Shown here piece after piece: positions 24,014-31,554 of a DNA stretch of 32,942 nucleotides; within the stretch, counting starts at the first letter, position 1; each line of letters opens with the position of its first letter. Source of the stretch: Aeromicrobium sp. PE09-221. Its GTDB lineage: Bacteria > Actinomycetota > Actinomycetes > Propionibacteriales > Nocardioidaceae. Both the position numbers and the translations under genes were made by a program. The stretch spans positions 1 through 32,942 of the forward strand of contig NZ_MIJB01000043.1 in assembly GCF_002174305.1 (NCBI RefSeq). The letters are read 5' to 3'. The notes beneath the pieces were generated by a model. That model made no database searches, was not told the DNA's origin, and was given only the letters and a program-made list of their open reading frames with translations.

Positions 24014-24450
24014 CCGAGCACGTCCCGCAGGTCGTCTTCGCCTGCGTCCGCAACGGCGGCCGCTCCGTCGCGGCCCGTGTGCTCGTCGAGCACTACGCCC
24101 AGGGCTGCGTCGTCGCGCTGTCGGCAGGCACGCAGCCGGGGGAGCACATCCACCGGGAGGTCGCCGACGTTCTCGAGTCGCTCGGCCTGGACACCTCTCG
24201 CGAGCAGCCCAAGCACCTCACTCGGGAGATGATCGCCGCCAGCGACCTGGCCATCACCCTCGGCTGCGGCGAGGAGTGCCCGTACGTCCCCGGCGTCAGC
24301 TACCGAGACTGGCCGGTCGACGACCCGGGCGGCCAGGACGAAGCCACCGTGCGACGCATCATCGCCGATCTCGATGCGCGGGTACGGGAGCTGCTCGACG
24401 AACTGGCTCCCGAGCTGCGACTCAGCCCCAGCGTCCTGGCCTCGTTCTGA
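24010..24450 (+). CDS. arsC: Arsenate reductase, low-molecular-weight phosphatase type
   Basis: A 146-residue product from the ATG overlapping the acr3 stop. The P-loop FACVRNGGRSVAA carries the nucleophile C12 and R18. The Asp of YRDWPVDDP serves as the general acid region. There is no distal Cys pair of the thioredoxin-coupled ArsC type, so it fits the mycothiol/mycoredoxin-dependent actinobacterial class. It reduces arsenate to arsenite, the substrate of ArsM and Acr3. It is the last gene of the operon. The P-loop has VRNGGRS where most relatives have HNAGRS. Confidence 0.92.
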   Translation: MTEHVPQVVFACVRNGGRSVAARVLVEHYAQGCVVALSAGTQPGEHIHREVADVLESLGLDTSREQPKHLTREMIAASDLAITLGCGEECPYVPGVSYRDWPVDDPGGQDEATVRRIIADLDARVRELLDELAPELRLSPSVLASF

Positions 24451-24534
24451 CGACCGCTGTGACTGACGTGGGACCCGGTCGCCCTCGGGAAGACAACGGT
24501 TCGCCCCGATGAGGTGCGATGAGCTCGAAGGCGG

Positions 24535-24741
24535 TCATTCCTCCGTCACGTCGTGGGCGTGTTTAGCGACGTGCAGCAGGGAGGCGACGGCTCCCGCTCC
24601 TGTGAGACCGAGGCCGATATAGGCCCAGGGGACGGCATCGAGCGGCCCATAGCGCACGACGAGGAGACAGACGATACCCAGCAGGGCGATGCTCAGGGTG
24701 ATGCCAAAGCTCAGCGTCCACCCCGGATGGCGGAGGCGCAC
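24535..24741 (-). CDS. Small two-helix membrane protein
   Basis: A 68-residue product from a GTG, five bases after the stop of the acidic small protein upstream. Two membrane segments (FGITLSIALLGIVCLLVV and AYIGLGLTGAGAVASLLHV) are followed by a His/Asp-rich end (AKHAHDVTEE). No family was recognised. It is probably translated together with the gene before it. Confidence 0.6.
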   Translation of the reverse strand: MRLRHPGWTLSFGITLSIALLGIVCLLVVRYGPLDAVPWAYIGLGLTGAGAVASLLHVAKHAHDVTEE

Positions 24742-24746
24742 CGCGC

Positions 24747-24905
24747 TCAGTCCTCGTCCTCATCGGAGTCCATGATGTCGCTGCCCGCCTGCGGAGCAAG
24801 GCGACCTTCGCCGGTGTCGGGTGTCTCCTCCGGCTCGGGAGGGGTCGGTCCCTGGTTCGCGACCTGACCGCCCTCGTCCTCGGTGTTCTTCTCGCGTGAC
24901 GTCAT
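24747..24905 (-). CDS. Small acidic disordered protein
   Basis: A 52-residue frame from the ATG at 24905 begins MTSREKNTEDEGGQ and ends MDSDEDED. It is rich in Glu, Asp, Pro and Gly, with no hydrophobic core, so probably unstructured. It lies directly upstream of the small membrane protein and downstream of rnhA in the same direction. Function is unknown. Confidence 0.5.
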   Translation of the reverse strand: MTSREKNTEDEGGQVANQGPTPPEPEETPDTGEGRLAPQAGSDIMDSDEDED

Positions 24906-24960
24906 ACCCGGTACCTACCCCGTGGAGCGCCCGGTCAAACATCGGGCTGGCCCGCGTCGT

Positions 24961-25572
24961 TCAGCGCGCGAGCCGCGCGGCTTCGCCCGCCAGCCGGTCG
25001 GCCTCTTCGTTCAGCGCATGCTGGTTGTGGCCGCGCACCCACTCCCAGGTCGTCGCCAGGCCGGCCTCTTCCCGGGCCCGCAACAGCGCGTCCAACCGCT
25101 GCATGAGGTCGACATTGGCGACCGGCTTGCCGGCGGCGGTTTTCCATCCCTTGCGCTTCCAGCCGGGAATCCACTTGGTGGCCGAGTTCAGCACATACTG
25201 CGAGTCCAACTGCAGGTGCAGGGGAGACGTGGGATGTGCCTCGAGCGCGTGGATCAACGCGAGCAGCTCACCGATGTTGTTGGTGCCGTTCGCCAGGCTG
25301 CCCGAATCGCTGCGGCCGTCGGTGGCCACCCAGGCCCAGCCGGTCGGTCCGTCGGGGTTCACCAGACAGGATCCATCGCACGCGATCGTGACCACGCCAT
25401 CGGGCACCAGGGACTCCGGTAGCGGCTCGGGCTCGACGACGCCCCCGAGGACCGCATCGACCTCAGCGACCAGCATGCGCGCGTGGGCCGCCGAGAGGTG
25501 CGCAGAGCCGAGATTCAGGGAGCGGAATCGCTCCAACAGCCGGGACTTCTGGTCTTCAGTGAGTCCGCTCAT
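24961..25572 (-). CDS. rnhA: Ribonuclease HI with N-terminal extension
   Basis: A 203-residue product from the ATG at 25572, with AGAGGG upstream. About 60 helical residues (MSGLTEDQKSRLLERF onward) precede the RNase H domain. The catalytic carboxylates are in CDGSCLVN (Asp), TNNIGELLAL (Glu), LQLDSQYVLN (Asp) and the final NEEADRLA (Asp), with the flexible-loop His in GHNQHA. It removes RNA from RNA-DNA hybrids. The extension is not a typical HBD and its role is unknown. This looks like a chromosomal housekeeping gene and is divergent from the following small gene. Confidence 0.92.
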   Translation of the reverse strand: MSGLTEDQKSRLLERFRSLNLGSAHLSAAHARMLVAEVDAVLGGVVEPEPLPESLVPDGVVTIACDGSCLVNPDGPTGWAWVATDGRSDSGSLANGTNNIGELLALIHALEAHPTSPLHLQLDSQYVLNSATKWIPGWKRKGWKTAAGKPVANVDLMQRLDALLRAREEAGLATTWEWVRGHNQHALNEEADRLAGEAARLAR

Positions 25573-25745
25573 GGTCCCTCTCGCGATATCGACGGTGCGG
25601 GAAGAGCCTACGACCTCCGACCAGATGAGCGGCAGGTGGTTCACCGGCGGAGGGGGCAGTCGACATCCCCGATGCCATATGAGATCGTGGCCGCCCGGGG
25701 GCACACATGGGCGCCCGCCTTCCCTGCGATCAAGGAGCGAATGGG

Positions 25746-26030
25746 TTGCGAGACAGCGAGCACGAGCGCCTCGCCTTCGAGATGAGCCTCATTTTGATGA
25801 AGAAGCTCGGCTGTGAGATGTATCTGACAGCCGGAGTCGGACTCATGGTGTGCCTCGAGCACCCCGACGCTCCCGAGCACGAGCTGCAGGCCGAGGGCAT
25901 CTGTCCCTTCGCCCGCCACCAGGTGGACGCCGTGCTGAAGATCCACGAGGACGGACGTCTGCCCGCGTATATCGAGGCGCTCGACGAGTACACCGGCCTG
26001 CTCAAGGACGTCGGCCCCGAGGGCCCCTGA
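25746..26030 (+). CDS. Small hypothetical protein with conserved Cys and His
   Basis: The best start is the TTG at 25746, eight bases after AAGGAG, giving 94 residues. Starts at ATG 25707 or 25782 have no such site. Predicted mostly helical (LRDSEHERLAFEMSLILMKK), with three cysteines (KLGCEM, VCLEHPD, GICPFARH) and several His. No family was recognised. It lies 46 bases before the flavoprotein gene in the same direction and may be co-transcribed. Confidence 0.6.
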   Translation: MRDSEHERLAFEMSLILMKKLGCEMYLTAGVGLMVCLEHPDAPEHELQAEGICPFARHQVDAVLKIHEDGRLPAYIEALDEYTGLLKDVGPEGP

Positions 26031-26076
26031 CGCCACTCAGTCAGCACATGCCATCCGCCGGGCGGACGATGGTCAC

Positions 26077-27414
26077 ATGAACACGTGCGATGTCGTCGTC
26101 ATCGGTACCGGACCGGGAGGCGAGTCCCTGGCCACGCGCCTCGCGGGTGAAGGACTCGACGTGGTCGCCGTCGAAGCCGAGCTCGTCGGAGGGGAGTGTC
26201 CCTACTGGGGATGCATCCCCTCGAAGATGATGATCCGCGCCGCGAACGCGCTCGCCGAGGCGCAGCGCGCCGGGCGCCTCGGCGGACGCACCGAGGCCCA
26301 ACCCGACTTCTCGTTGGTGGCCGACCGGATCCGTCGCGAAGCCACCTCGGACTGGGACGACTCCGCCGCAGCCGACCGACTCACGCGCGCGGGTGTCCGG
26401 CTCGTGCGCGGGCGCGGAGTCGTGGTCGGAGAGCGCACCGTCGAAGCCGCCGACGAGCGGTTCCAAGCCCGCCTCGGCATCGTGCTCAACACCGGAACCG
26501 TGCCCGCAGTGCCGCCGATCGATGGACTCGACGCCACGCCGTACTGGACGAATCGGGAGGCCGTCGCCGCCACCGAGGCACCGGCGAGCCTCGCCGTCAT
26601 CGGAGGTGGCGCCATCGGCCTCGAGCTCGCTCAGGCGTACGCGCGGTTCGGCACGGCCGTCACCATCCTCGAGGTCGCGGACCGCATCCTGGCGGTCGAG
26701 GAGCCGGAGTCCAGCGATGCCCTCTGCGAGGCGCTGCAGAGCGAGGGGATCACCGTTCGTGAGTCCGTGTCCATCGACCGCGTCGACCACGGCGAGGACG
26801 GATTCACCATCTCCCTCTCCGCCGACGAGGTACGCGCCGAGCGCCTCCTCGTCGCGACCGGCCGTCGTGCGCGTATCCACGACCTCGGGCTGGAGGAGCT
26901 GGGCGTCGACACGTCAGCCAAGACGCTGACGGTCGATGACGAGATGGCGCTCGGCCCGGGGTTGTGGGCGATCGGCGATATCGCCGGACGCGGTCAGTTC
27001 ACGCACGTGTCGATGTATCAGGCCGCCCGCGTCGGTGATGTGCTGCTGGGCCGCGACCCCGGACCGTACGACACGAGCTTGCCGCGCGTGACGTTCACCG
27101 ATCCCGAGATCGGGGCCGTCGGGCTCACGGAGAGTCAGGCCCGCGGCCAGGGGATCGATGTCCGTAGCTCGAACACCGAGATCCCGGCGAGCAGCCGCGG
27201 CTTCATCCACGGACCGGGCAATGACGGTTTCCTCAAACTCGTCGTGGACGCTGAACGCGACGTGCTCGTCGGCGCGACCTCCGCCGGACCCAGCGGTGGT
27301 GAGACCTTGTCGTTGCTTGCACTCGCCGTCCGCGCCGAGGTGCCCCTGGACGTGCTGCGCAACATGATCTACCCGTATCCCACGTTCTACCGGGCTATCG
27401 AGAGCGCGCTCTGA
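26077..27414 (+). CDS. Class I flavin disulfide reductase-like (NAD(P)/FAD) oxidoreductase
   Basis: A 445-residue enzyme of the MerA/lipoamide dehydrogenase fold. FAD binding is VVVIGTGPGGES, the redox-active pair is GGECPYWGCIPSK (C41, C46), NAD(P) binding is LAVIGGGAIGLEL, and the second FAD contact is GLWAIGDIAG. The C-terminal interface domain follows. Unlike classical members, the catalytic His-Pro near the C-terminus is replaced (IYPYPTFYRAIE), and the C-terminal vicinal Cys of mercuric reductase is absent. This points to a quinone-, thiol- or metal-reducing function without a standard disulfide substrate. The substrate is not known. It converges on the DUF6458 gene. Confidence 0.88.
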   Translation: MNTCDVVVIGTGPGGESLATRLAGEGLDVVAVEAELVGGECPYWGCIPSKMMIRAANALAEAQRAGRLGGRTEAQPDFSLVADRIRREATSDWDDSAAADRLTRAGVRLVRGRGVVVGERTVEAADERFQARLGIVLNTGTVPAVPPIDGLDATPYWTNREAVAATEAPASLAVIGGGAIGLELAQAYARFGTAVTILEVADRILAVEEPESSDALCEALQSEGITVRESVSIDRVDHGEDGFTISLSADEVRAERLLVATGRRARIHDLGLEELGVDTSAKTLTVDDEMALGPGLWAIGDIAGRGQFTHVSMYQAARVGDVLLGRDPGPYDTSLPRVTFTDPEIGAVGLTESQARGQGIDVRSSNTEIPASSRGFIHGPGNDGFLKLVVDAERDVLVGATSAGPSGGETLSLLALAVRAEVPLDVLRNMIYPYPTFYRAIESAL

Positions 27415-27417
27415 GGG

Positions 27418-27615
27418 TCATCGAGGCGGAGGCGCGTCACGCCCGCGGCGGCCGGCGCGCCCGGCGAGCAACAGCGAGAGGACCAGCCCGAGCACCCCGA
27501 CGCCCATCAGGATGTAGCCGGTGGTGACGAGGTCGATGCCGTTGACCGCGTCTTGGACAGCGAAGGCCAGGATCGCTCCGATGGCCAGCAGGAAGAGTGA
27601 ACCGCCGATGTACAT
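27418..27615 (-). CDS. DUF6458 small membrane protein
   Basis: A 65-residue product starting MYIGGSLFLLAIGAILAFAV. A turn with GIDLVTTGYILMGVG and a second membrane segment follow, then a basic tail. This is the DUF6458 pattern, a two-helix protein widespread in Micrococcales. Function is unknown. Its stop lies three bases from that of the flavoprotein gene. Confidence 0.85.
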   Translation of the reverse strand: MYIGGSLFLLAIGAILAFAVQDAVNGIDLVTTGYILMGVGVLGLVLSLLLAGRAGRRGRDAPPPR

Positions 27616-27661
27616 ACTGCGACGATGACAGCGGAACGGCCATCGCGCATCCTCAAGGACA

Positions 27662-27700
27662 CCGCAGGGGTGCTCGGCGGCCGCCTGTCAACCCCTGCGG
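27662..27700. repeat. Long inverted repeat upstream of the DUF6458 and M23 genes
   Basis: CCGCAGGGGT (27662-27671) is repeated in perfect inversion as ACCCCTGCGG (27691-27700), around a 19-base centre. No T-run follows, so it does not look like a terminator. It lies in the divergent gap between DUF6458 and the M23 gene. Confidence 0.6.
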
Positions 27701-27727
27701 ACGAGATCAGATGATCATCCGAAATCT

Positions 27728-27742
27728 GTGGAGAGTCTCCAC
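27728..27742. promoter_or_regulatory. Palindromic operator-like site upstream of M23 gene
   Basis: GTGGAGAGTCTCCAC, with perfect 7-base arms around one central base, about 70 bases before the M23 start and close to a TAGAGT hexamer. It is a candidate repressor site; the regulator is unknown. Confidence 0.45.
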
Positions 27743-27811
27743 GCATGTCGGAAGTTATCGGTAGAGTAGGCCGCGGCTCGTTCCCCACCGACTTCCGAGG
27801 TTCTCGTACCG

Positions 27812-28882
27812 ATGACGACTGCGTCCCGACGCTCGCCCGCGCCAGCGGACGGACCTCGACCTCTCGGGGGTGCGCGGCGACGCCAGCGTTCACCACGTCG
27901 ATGGGCGTCTCCGCTGGTTGCGGGCACCGTGAGCCTGGCGGCCGCCGCCGGCGGTGTCGCTGCCACCACGGGTGAGGACACCTCTGTCACCACGGTCGCC
28001 CCGGCTCCTCTCGCCGTCGCCGACGTGCCGACGGTCCCCGATGTGATCGAGGAGCCGATCGATCCGGGTGCCTCCGTCGAGCTGGAGTCGGCACCCGTGG
28101 CCGATGCTCCGGGGATGTCCGAGGGACAGGAGGCCGCGGGGCTCGCTGCGTCTGATCCGGGCGAGGAGATGCCGTCCGGATCAGGCGAAGCAGTCGAGCC
28201 CGGGGAGCCGGGTGTGGCGGCGCCCGATCCCACCCCCCTGACAGACGACACCAGTCCACTGGCCTCGCAGCTGCGCGCACAGGCGGAGGTGCCGGAGGAG
28301 GCGACCGGCCCGGTCAACCTGGCCTCGGCACTGCTCCCGCCGATGCTCCCGGACTTCGCCGCGCAGCGGGAGGCGGTGAACGCCGAGAAGGAGCGGATCG
28401 CCGGCCTCGTGCAGGAGCGACAGGCCCAGCTGCAGGCCGAGGCGGAGGCTCGCGCAGCCGAAGAGGCGCGCAAGGCCGATGAATGGGTCATGCCGCTGGA
28501 GAACTACCGCCTCTCAGCACGCTTCGGCCAGGCCGGCCGGATGTGGTCCAGCGGTCGCCACACGGGTATCGACCTCTCCGCGCCCAGCGGCACGCCGCTG
28601 TACGCGATGCAGGATGCCGTCGTCGCCTCTACCGGTTATGCGGGGGCCTATGGCAACCGCACCGTGCTACGGCTCGCGGACGGCACGGAGCTCTGGTACG
28701 CCCATCAGTCGCGGATCGATGTCGAGCCCGGGCAGGTGGTCCGCAAGGGGGACCGGATCGGTGCGGTCGGGGCCACCGGCAATGTCACCGGACCGCACCT
28801 GCACCTCGAGGTACATCTCGAGGACGAGAGCGAGGCGGTCGACCCACTGCCCATCATGAAGGAGCACGGTCTGCGCCCCTGA
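27812..28882 (+). CDS. M23-family peptidoglycan endopeptidase
   Basis: A 356-residue product. A basic N-terminus and one membrane or signal segment (PLVAGTVSLAAAAGGVAA) lead to a long Pro/Glu/Asp/Ala-rich region. A coiled coil follows (REAVNAEKERIAGLVQERQ and on), then a LytM domain. Zinc ligands are in GRHTGIDLS (His, Asp) and PHLHLEV (His). It should cut cell wall peptide cross-links outside the cell. The acidic linker would let the domain reach through the wall. The start is the ATG at 27812; the ribosome site is weak. It converges on the VWA gene with five bases between stops. Confidence 0.9.
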   Translation: MTTASRRSPAPADGPRPLGGARRRQRSPRRWASPLVAGTVSLAAAAGGVAATTGEDTSVTTVAPAPLAVADVPTVPDVIEEPIDPGASVELESAPVADAPGMSEGQEAAGLAASDPGEEMPSGSGEAVEPGEPGVAAPDPTPLTDDTSPLASQLRAQAEVPEEATGPVNLASALLPPMLPDFAAQREAVNAEKERIAGLVQERQAQLQAEAEARAAEEARKADEWVMPLENYRLSARFGQAGRMWSSGRHTGIDLSAPSGTPLYAMQDAVVASTGYAGAYGNRTVLRLADGTELWYAHQSRIDVEPGQVVRKGDRIGAVGATGNVTGPHLHLEVHLEDESEAVDPLPIMKEHGLRP

Positions 28883-28887
28883 CGGGC

Positions 28888-30261
28888 TCACACCGGCAGC
28901 AGTCGCCCCACTACCGTGCTCAGCTGCTCGATCGTGCAGCACTCGTACATCGGCACCACCTCGCTGTACGTGAGCGCCTCGGAGTCGCCCAAGCCCCAGC
29001 GCGAGCCGTGCTCGGGGTTCAGCCAGAAGGTGCGCCGTGATCGCTCGGCGATCCGGTGCAGGGCATCGAGACGCGGCCGCTGGTTGTTGTTGCGCGCGTC
29101 GCCGAGGATCAGCACGGCCGTCCGCGGTCCCACGGCGTCCTCGAAGTCCTCGATGAAGTCCAGCAGTGCCTCGCCGTAGTCGCTGCTGGTGTGCCATTTG
29201 GTGACCCGCGCCTCGGCGAGGATGCGCGAGCTCAAGTCCCCGTCGTTCTCGCGGACGAGCTCGGTGACCTCGGCCATCGCGTTGACGAAGGCGAAGACCC
29301 GGACCTTGCTGAACTGATCGCTCAGCGCTTTGACCAGCAGCATCGTGAAGTCCGAGAAGCCCGCCACCGATCCCGACACGTCACAGAGCAACGCCACCTC
29401 GGGACGGGACGGCCGGGGAGCGGCGTAGACGGGTTTGACCGGGACGCCGCCCGTGCTCATCGCCGCGCGGAGCGTCCGCCGGATATCGATCTGCCCGCGC
29501 CGCCGACGGCGACGGCGCGCCGACAGACGGGTCGCGAGGCGTCGGGCGAGGGGTTGGACCGTGCGCCTCATCTCCGCGAGCTGGTGGGCATTCGCGCTGA
29601 GGAACTCCACACGGTCCTTGCTCGGGGCGACGGCGTGCCGCGACACCACATCGCGACCTCGCACCTCGGCCGTACGTCGCCGTGCCTCGGAGGACACGGC
29701 GTCCCGGAACCGGCCGATCGCCCGGCGCACCTCCTCCCGGTGCAGCCTCTCGGTCACCGGGCCGTTGCCTCCCGTGCCACCTCCGCCGCCATTGCCGCGG
29801 AAGCCGACGGCCGCCGCGACGAGGGTCTGCGGGCGCAAGCGCTCCAAGGTCTGATAGGCCGACCACCCATGTGTCGACGCATCCGGCCGGCCGACCTCAC
29901 CGAGCAGATCGACCGCCACCTCGGCTAGTTGGTCGAGGGCGCGGGGATCGTCATCAGCGAGCGCCATGGCGAGCAGATCGCGCAGTTGCTCGACATTGTC
30001 GGCCGCGAGCTCGTCACGGGCGGACTCGGGCGTTCCGACTCCGGCCGGGAAGAAGAGGTCGAAGGTCATGTCGAAGACATCGCGTTGACCGTCGCGGCGC
30101 ACGAGCGCGGCCGCCAGCCCCTCGCGGAGGATCTCCCGGTCGTCGAAGCCGAGAACCGTCGCGACCTGCGCGGCATCGATGGTCTCGCTCGGGCCGGCGT
30201 TGATGCCCTTGAGGCGCAACGCCTCGACGAAGGAGACCAGGCGCTCGGCGACCACCGTCAC
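28888..30261 (-). CDS. VWA domain protein, CoxE-like
   Basis: A 457-residue protein. The helical N-terminal half (FVEALRLKGINAGPSETIDAA) and a Gly-rich linker (RGNGGGGGTGGNGPV) precede a basic stretch of consecutive arginines and a von Willebrand A domain. The metal site DVSGSVAGFSDF is the DxSxS motif, with a later Asp in ILGDARNNN. Such proteins work with a MoxR ATPase, here encoded immediately upstream with a four-base overlap, as metal-insertion or assembly chaperones (CoxE with CoxD for CO dehydrogenase). No CO dehydrogenase gene is in the window, so the client is unknown. Confidence 0.9.
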   Translation of the reverse strand: MTVVAERLVSFVEALRLKGINAGPSETIDAAQVATVLGFDDREILREGLAAALVRRDGQRDVFDMTFDLFFPAGVGTPESARDELAADNVEQLRDLLAMALADDDPRALDQLAEVAVDLLGEVGRPDASTHGWSAYQTLERLRPQTLVAAAVGFRGNGGGGGTGGNGPVTERLHREEVRRAIGRFRDAVSSEARRRTAEVRGRDVVSRHAVAPSKDRVEFLSANAHQLAEMRRTVQPLARRLATRLSARRRRRRRGQIDIRRTLRAAMSTGGVPVKPVYAAPRPSRPEVALLCDVSGSVAGFSDFTMLLVKALSDQFSKVRVFAFVNAMAEVTELVRENDGDLSSRILAEARVTKWHTSSDYGEALLDFIEDFEDAVGPRTAVLILGDARNNNQRPRLDALHRIAERSRRTFWLNPEHGSRWGLGDSEALTYSEVVPMYECCTIEQLSTVVGRLLPV

Positions 30262-31136
30262 GAGGTCTCGCTGAGGCTGAGCGCCGTCCGCGCCTTGTCG
30301 AAGTCGTCGTGGTGCTTCACCACGACGCCCAGGGTCTCGGCGATGACCGCGTCGTCGAGCGAGTGGGCGCCGAGGGCGACGAGCGTGCGCGCCCAGTCGA
30401 GGGTCTCCGAGACCGACGGCGCCTTGCGGAGCCCACTGGCGCGCAGCGCTCCCACGACCCGCACGACGGACTCGCTGAGTGCCGCGTCGAGGCCCGGGAC
30501 CTTGAGCGAGACGATCTCACGCTCCAGTTCGGGAGCGGGGAACTCGATGTGGAGGAACAGGCAGCGCCGGCGCAGGGCCTCACTCAACTCGCGGGTGGCG
30601 TTCGAGGTCAGCACGACGAAGGGGCGCTGGGTGGCGGTGACGGTGCCGAGCTCTGGCACGGTCACCTGGAAGTCCCCGAGGACCTCGAGCAGCAGTCCCT
30701 CGATCTCCACGTCCGCCTTGTCGGTCTCGTCGATCAGCAAGACGGTGGGCCCGTCATTGCGGATGGCGGTCAGCAGTGGACGCGGCAGCAGGAACTCCTC
30801 GCTGAAAATGTCGTCCCGGGCGTCGTCCCAGGTCTCGTTGCCGCTGCCGGAGCTGATCCGCAGCAGCTGCTTGGCGTGGTTCCACTCGTAGAGGGCGCGC
30901 GCCTCGTCGACCCCCTCGTAGCACTGCAGCCGGACGAGGTCCGCATCACAGGCCTCCGCCACTGCCCGCGACAGCTCGGTCTTACCGACCCCGGCCGGTC
31001 CCTCCACCAGGAGCGGTTTGCCCAGCTCGCTGGCCAGGAAGACGGTGGTGGCGATGGCATCGGAGGCCAGATAGCCCGCGCCCGCGAGGCGCTCCTTGAC
31101 GTCCTGGACCGACTCGAAGGGCATGCAGCGTGTCAT
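30258..31136 (-). CDS. MoxR-family AAA+ ATPase, CoxD-like
   Basis: A 292-residue AAA+ protein. Walker A is VEGPAGVGKTEL, Walker B TVLLIDETDKAD, sensor 1 LTSNATREL and the arginine finger region ALRRRCLF. A C-terminal lid domain follows. The ATG at 31136 is preceded by TAGATT and exactly six bases, a leaderless promoter pattern; the ATG at 31124 is an alternative. It would use ATP to drive the VWA partner encoded downstream. It is divergent from an SRPBCC gene with only 18 bases between start codons. Confidence 0.92.
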   Translation of the reverse strand: MTRCMPFESVQDVKERLAGAGYLASDAIATTVFLASELGKPLLVEGPAGVGKTELSRAVAEACDADLVRLQCYEGVDEARALYEWNHAKQLLRISSGSGNETWDDARDDIFSEEFLLPRPLLTAIRNDGPTVLLIDETDKADVEIEGLLLEVLGDFQVTVPELGTVTATQRPFVVLTSNATRELSEALRRRCLFLHIEFPAPELEREIVSLKVPGLDAALSESVVRVVGALRASGLRKAPSVSETLDWARTLVALGAHSLDDAVIAETLGVVVKHHDDFDKARTALSLSETS

Positions 31137-31141
31137 GGCGT

Positions 31142-31147
31142 CAATCT
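31142..31147 (-). promoter_or_regulatory. Leaderless -10 box of the moxR gene
   Basis: On the minus strand TAGATT, then GACGCC, then ATG: the TANNNT-N6-ATG arrangement, with no ribosome binding sequence. Confidence 0.5.
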
Positions 31148-31154
31148 AGTACCC

Positions 31155-31535
31155 ATGGTCTATGTCGAGTTCGCGATGTCGAGTTCCCACCCACCCGGTC
31201 GGGCCTTCGACCGGTTGACAAGGTGGGAGGACCATTCGGTCCCCTTCACGCGGATCCGGCGCACCCCCGAGGGATTCATTGCTCGGACCGGTATCGGTCC
31301 GCTGGCCTTCGACGATCCGATGGCGATCGGCCGGTGTGAGCCAGGGCGACGTGTCGAGCTGGTCAAATGCGGCCGGGTGGTGAAGGGATGGGCGGTGATC
31401 GAGGTGGCGCCGCGGGGCGACGGCAGCCGGGTCCTCTGGCGCGAGGAGATCGGCGTCCCGGGCGTGCCCGCAGTCCTGCTCCGCCTCCCGGCGCGCTGGA
31501 TGGTTCGGCATCTGGCCCGCCGCCTCGTCGGCTGA
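31155..31535 (+). CDS. SRPBCC-family protein
   Basis: A 126-residue protein with a START/Bet v1-like fold pattern: MVYVEFAMSSSHPPGRAFDR at the start, internal beta strands, and the C-terminal amphipathic helix ARWMVRHLARRL. It matches short CoxG-like SRPBCC proteins that bind hydrophobic ligands or the membrane. It is divergent from the moxR-VWA pair, so a CoxG/CoxD/CoxE-like trio is clustered here. Ligand and function are unknown. Confidence 0.8.
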   Translation: MVYVEFAMSSSHPPGRAFDRLTRWEDHSVPFTRIRRTPEGFIARTGIGPLAFDDPMAIGRCEPGRRVELVKCGRVVKGWAVIEVAPRGDGSRVLWREEIGVPGVPAVLLRLPARWMVRHLARRLVG

Positions 31536-31542
31536 CTGCCCG

Positions 31543-31548
31543 TACGAT
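31543..31548 (+). promoter_or_regulatory. Leaderless -10 box of the M20 peptidase gene
   Basis: TACGAT, then CGGGAC, then ATG at 31555: the TANNNT-N6-ATG pattern. No ribosome binding site precedes the ATG. Confidence 0.55.
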
Positions 31549-31554
31549 CGGGAC

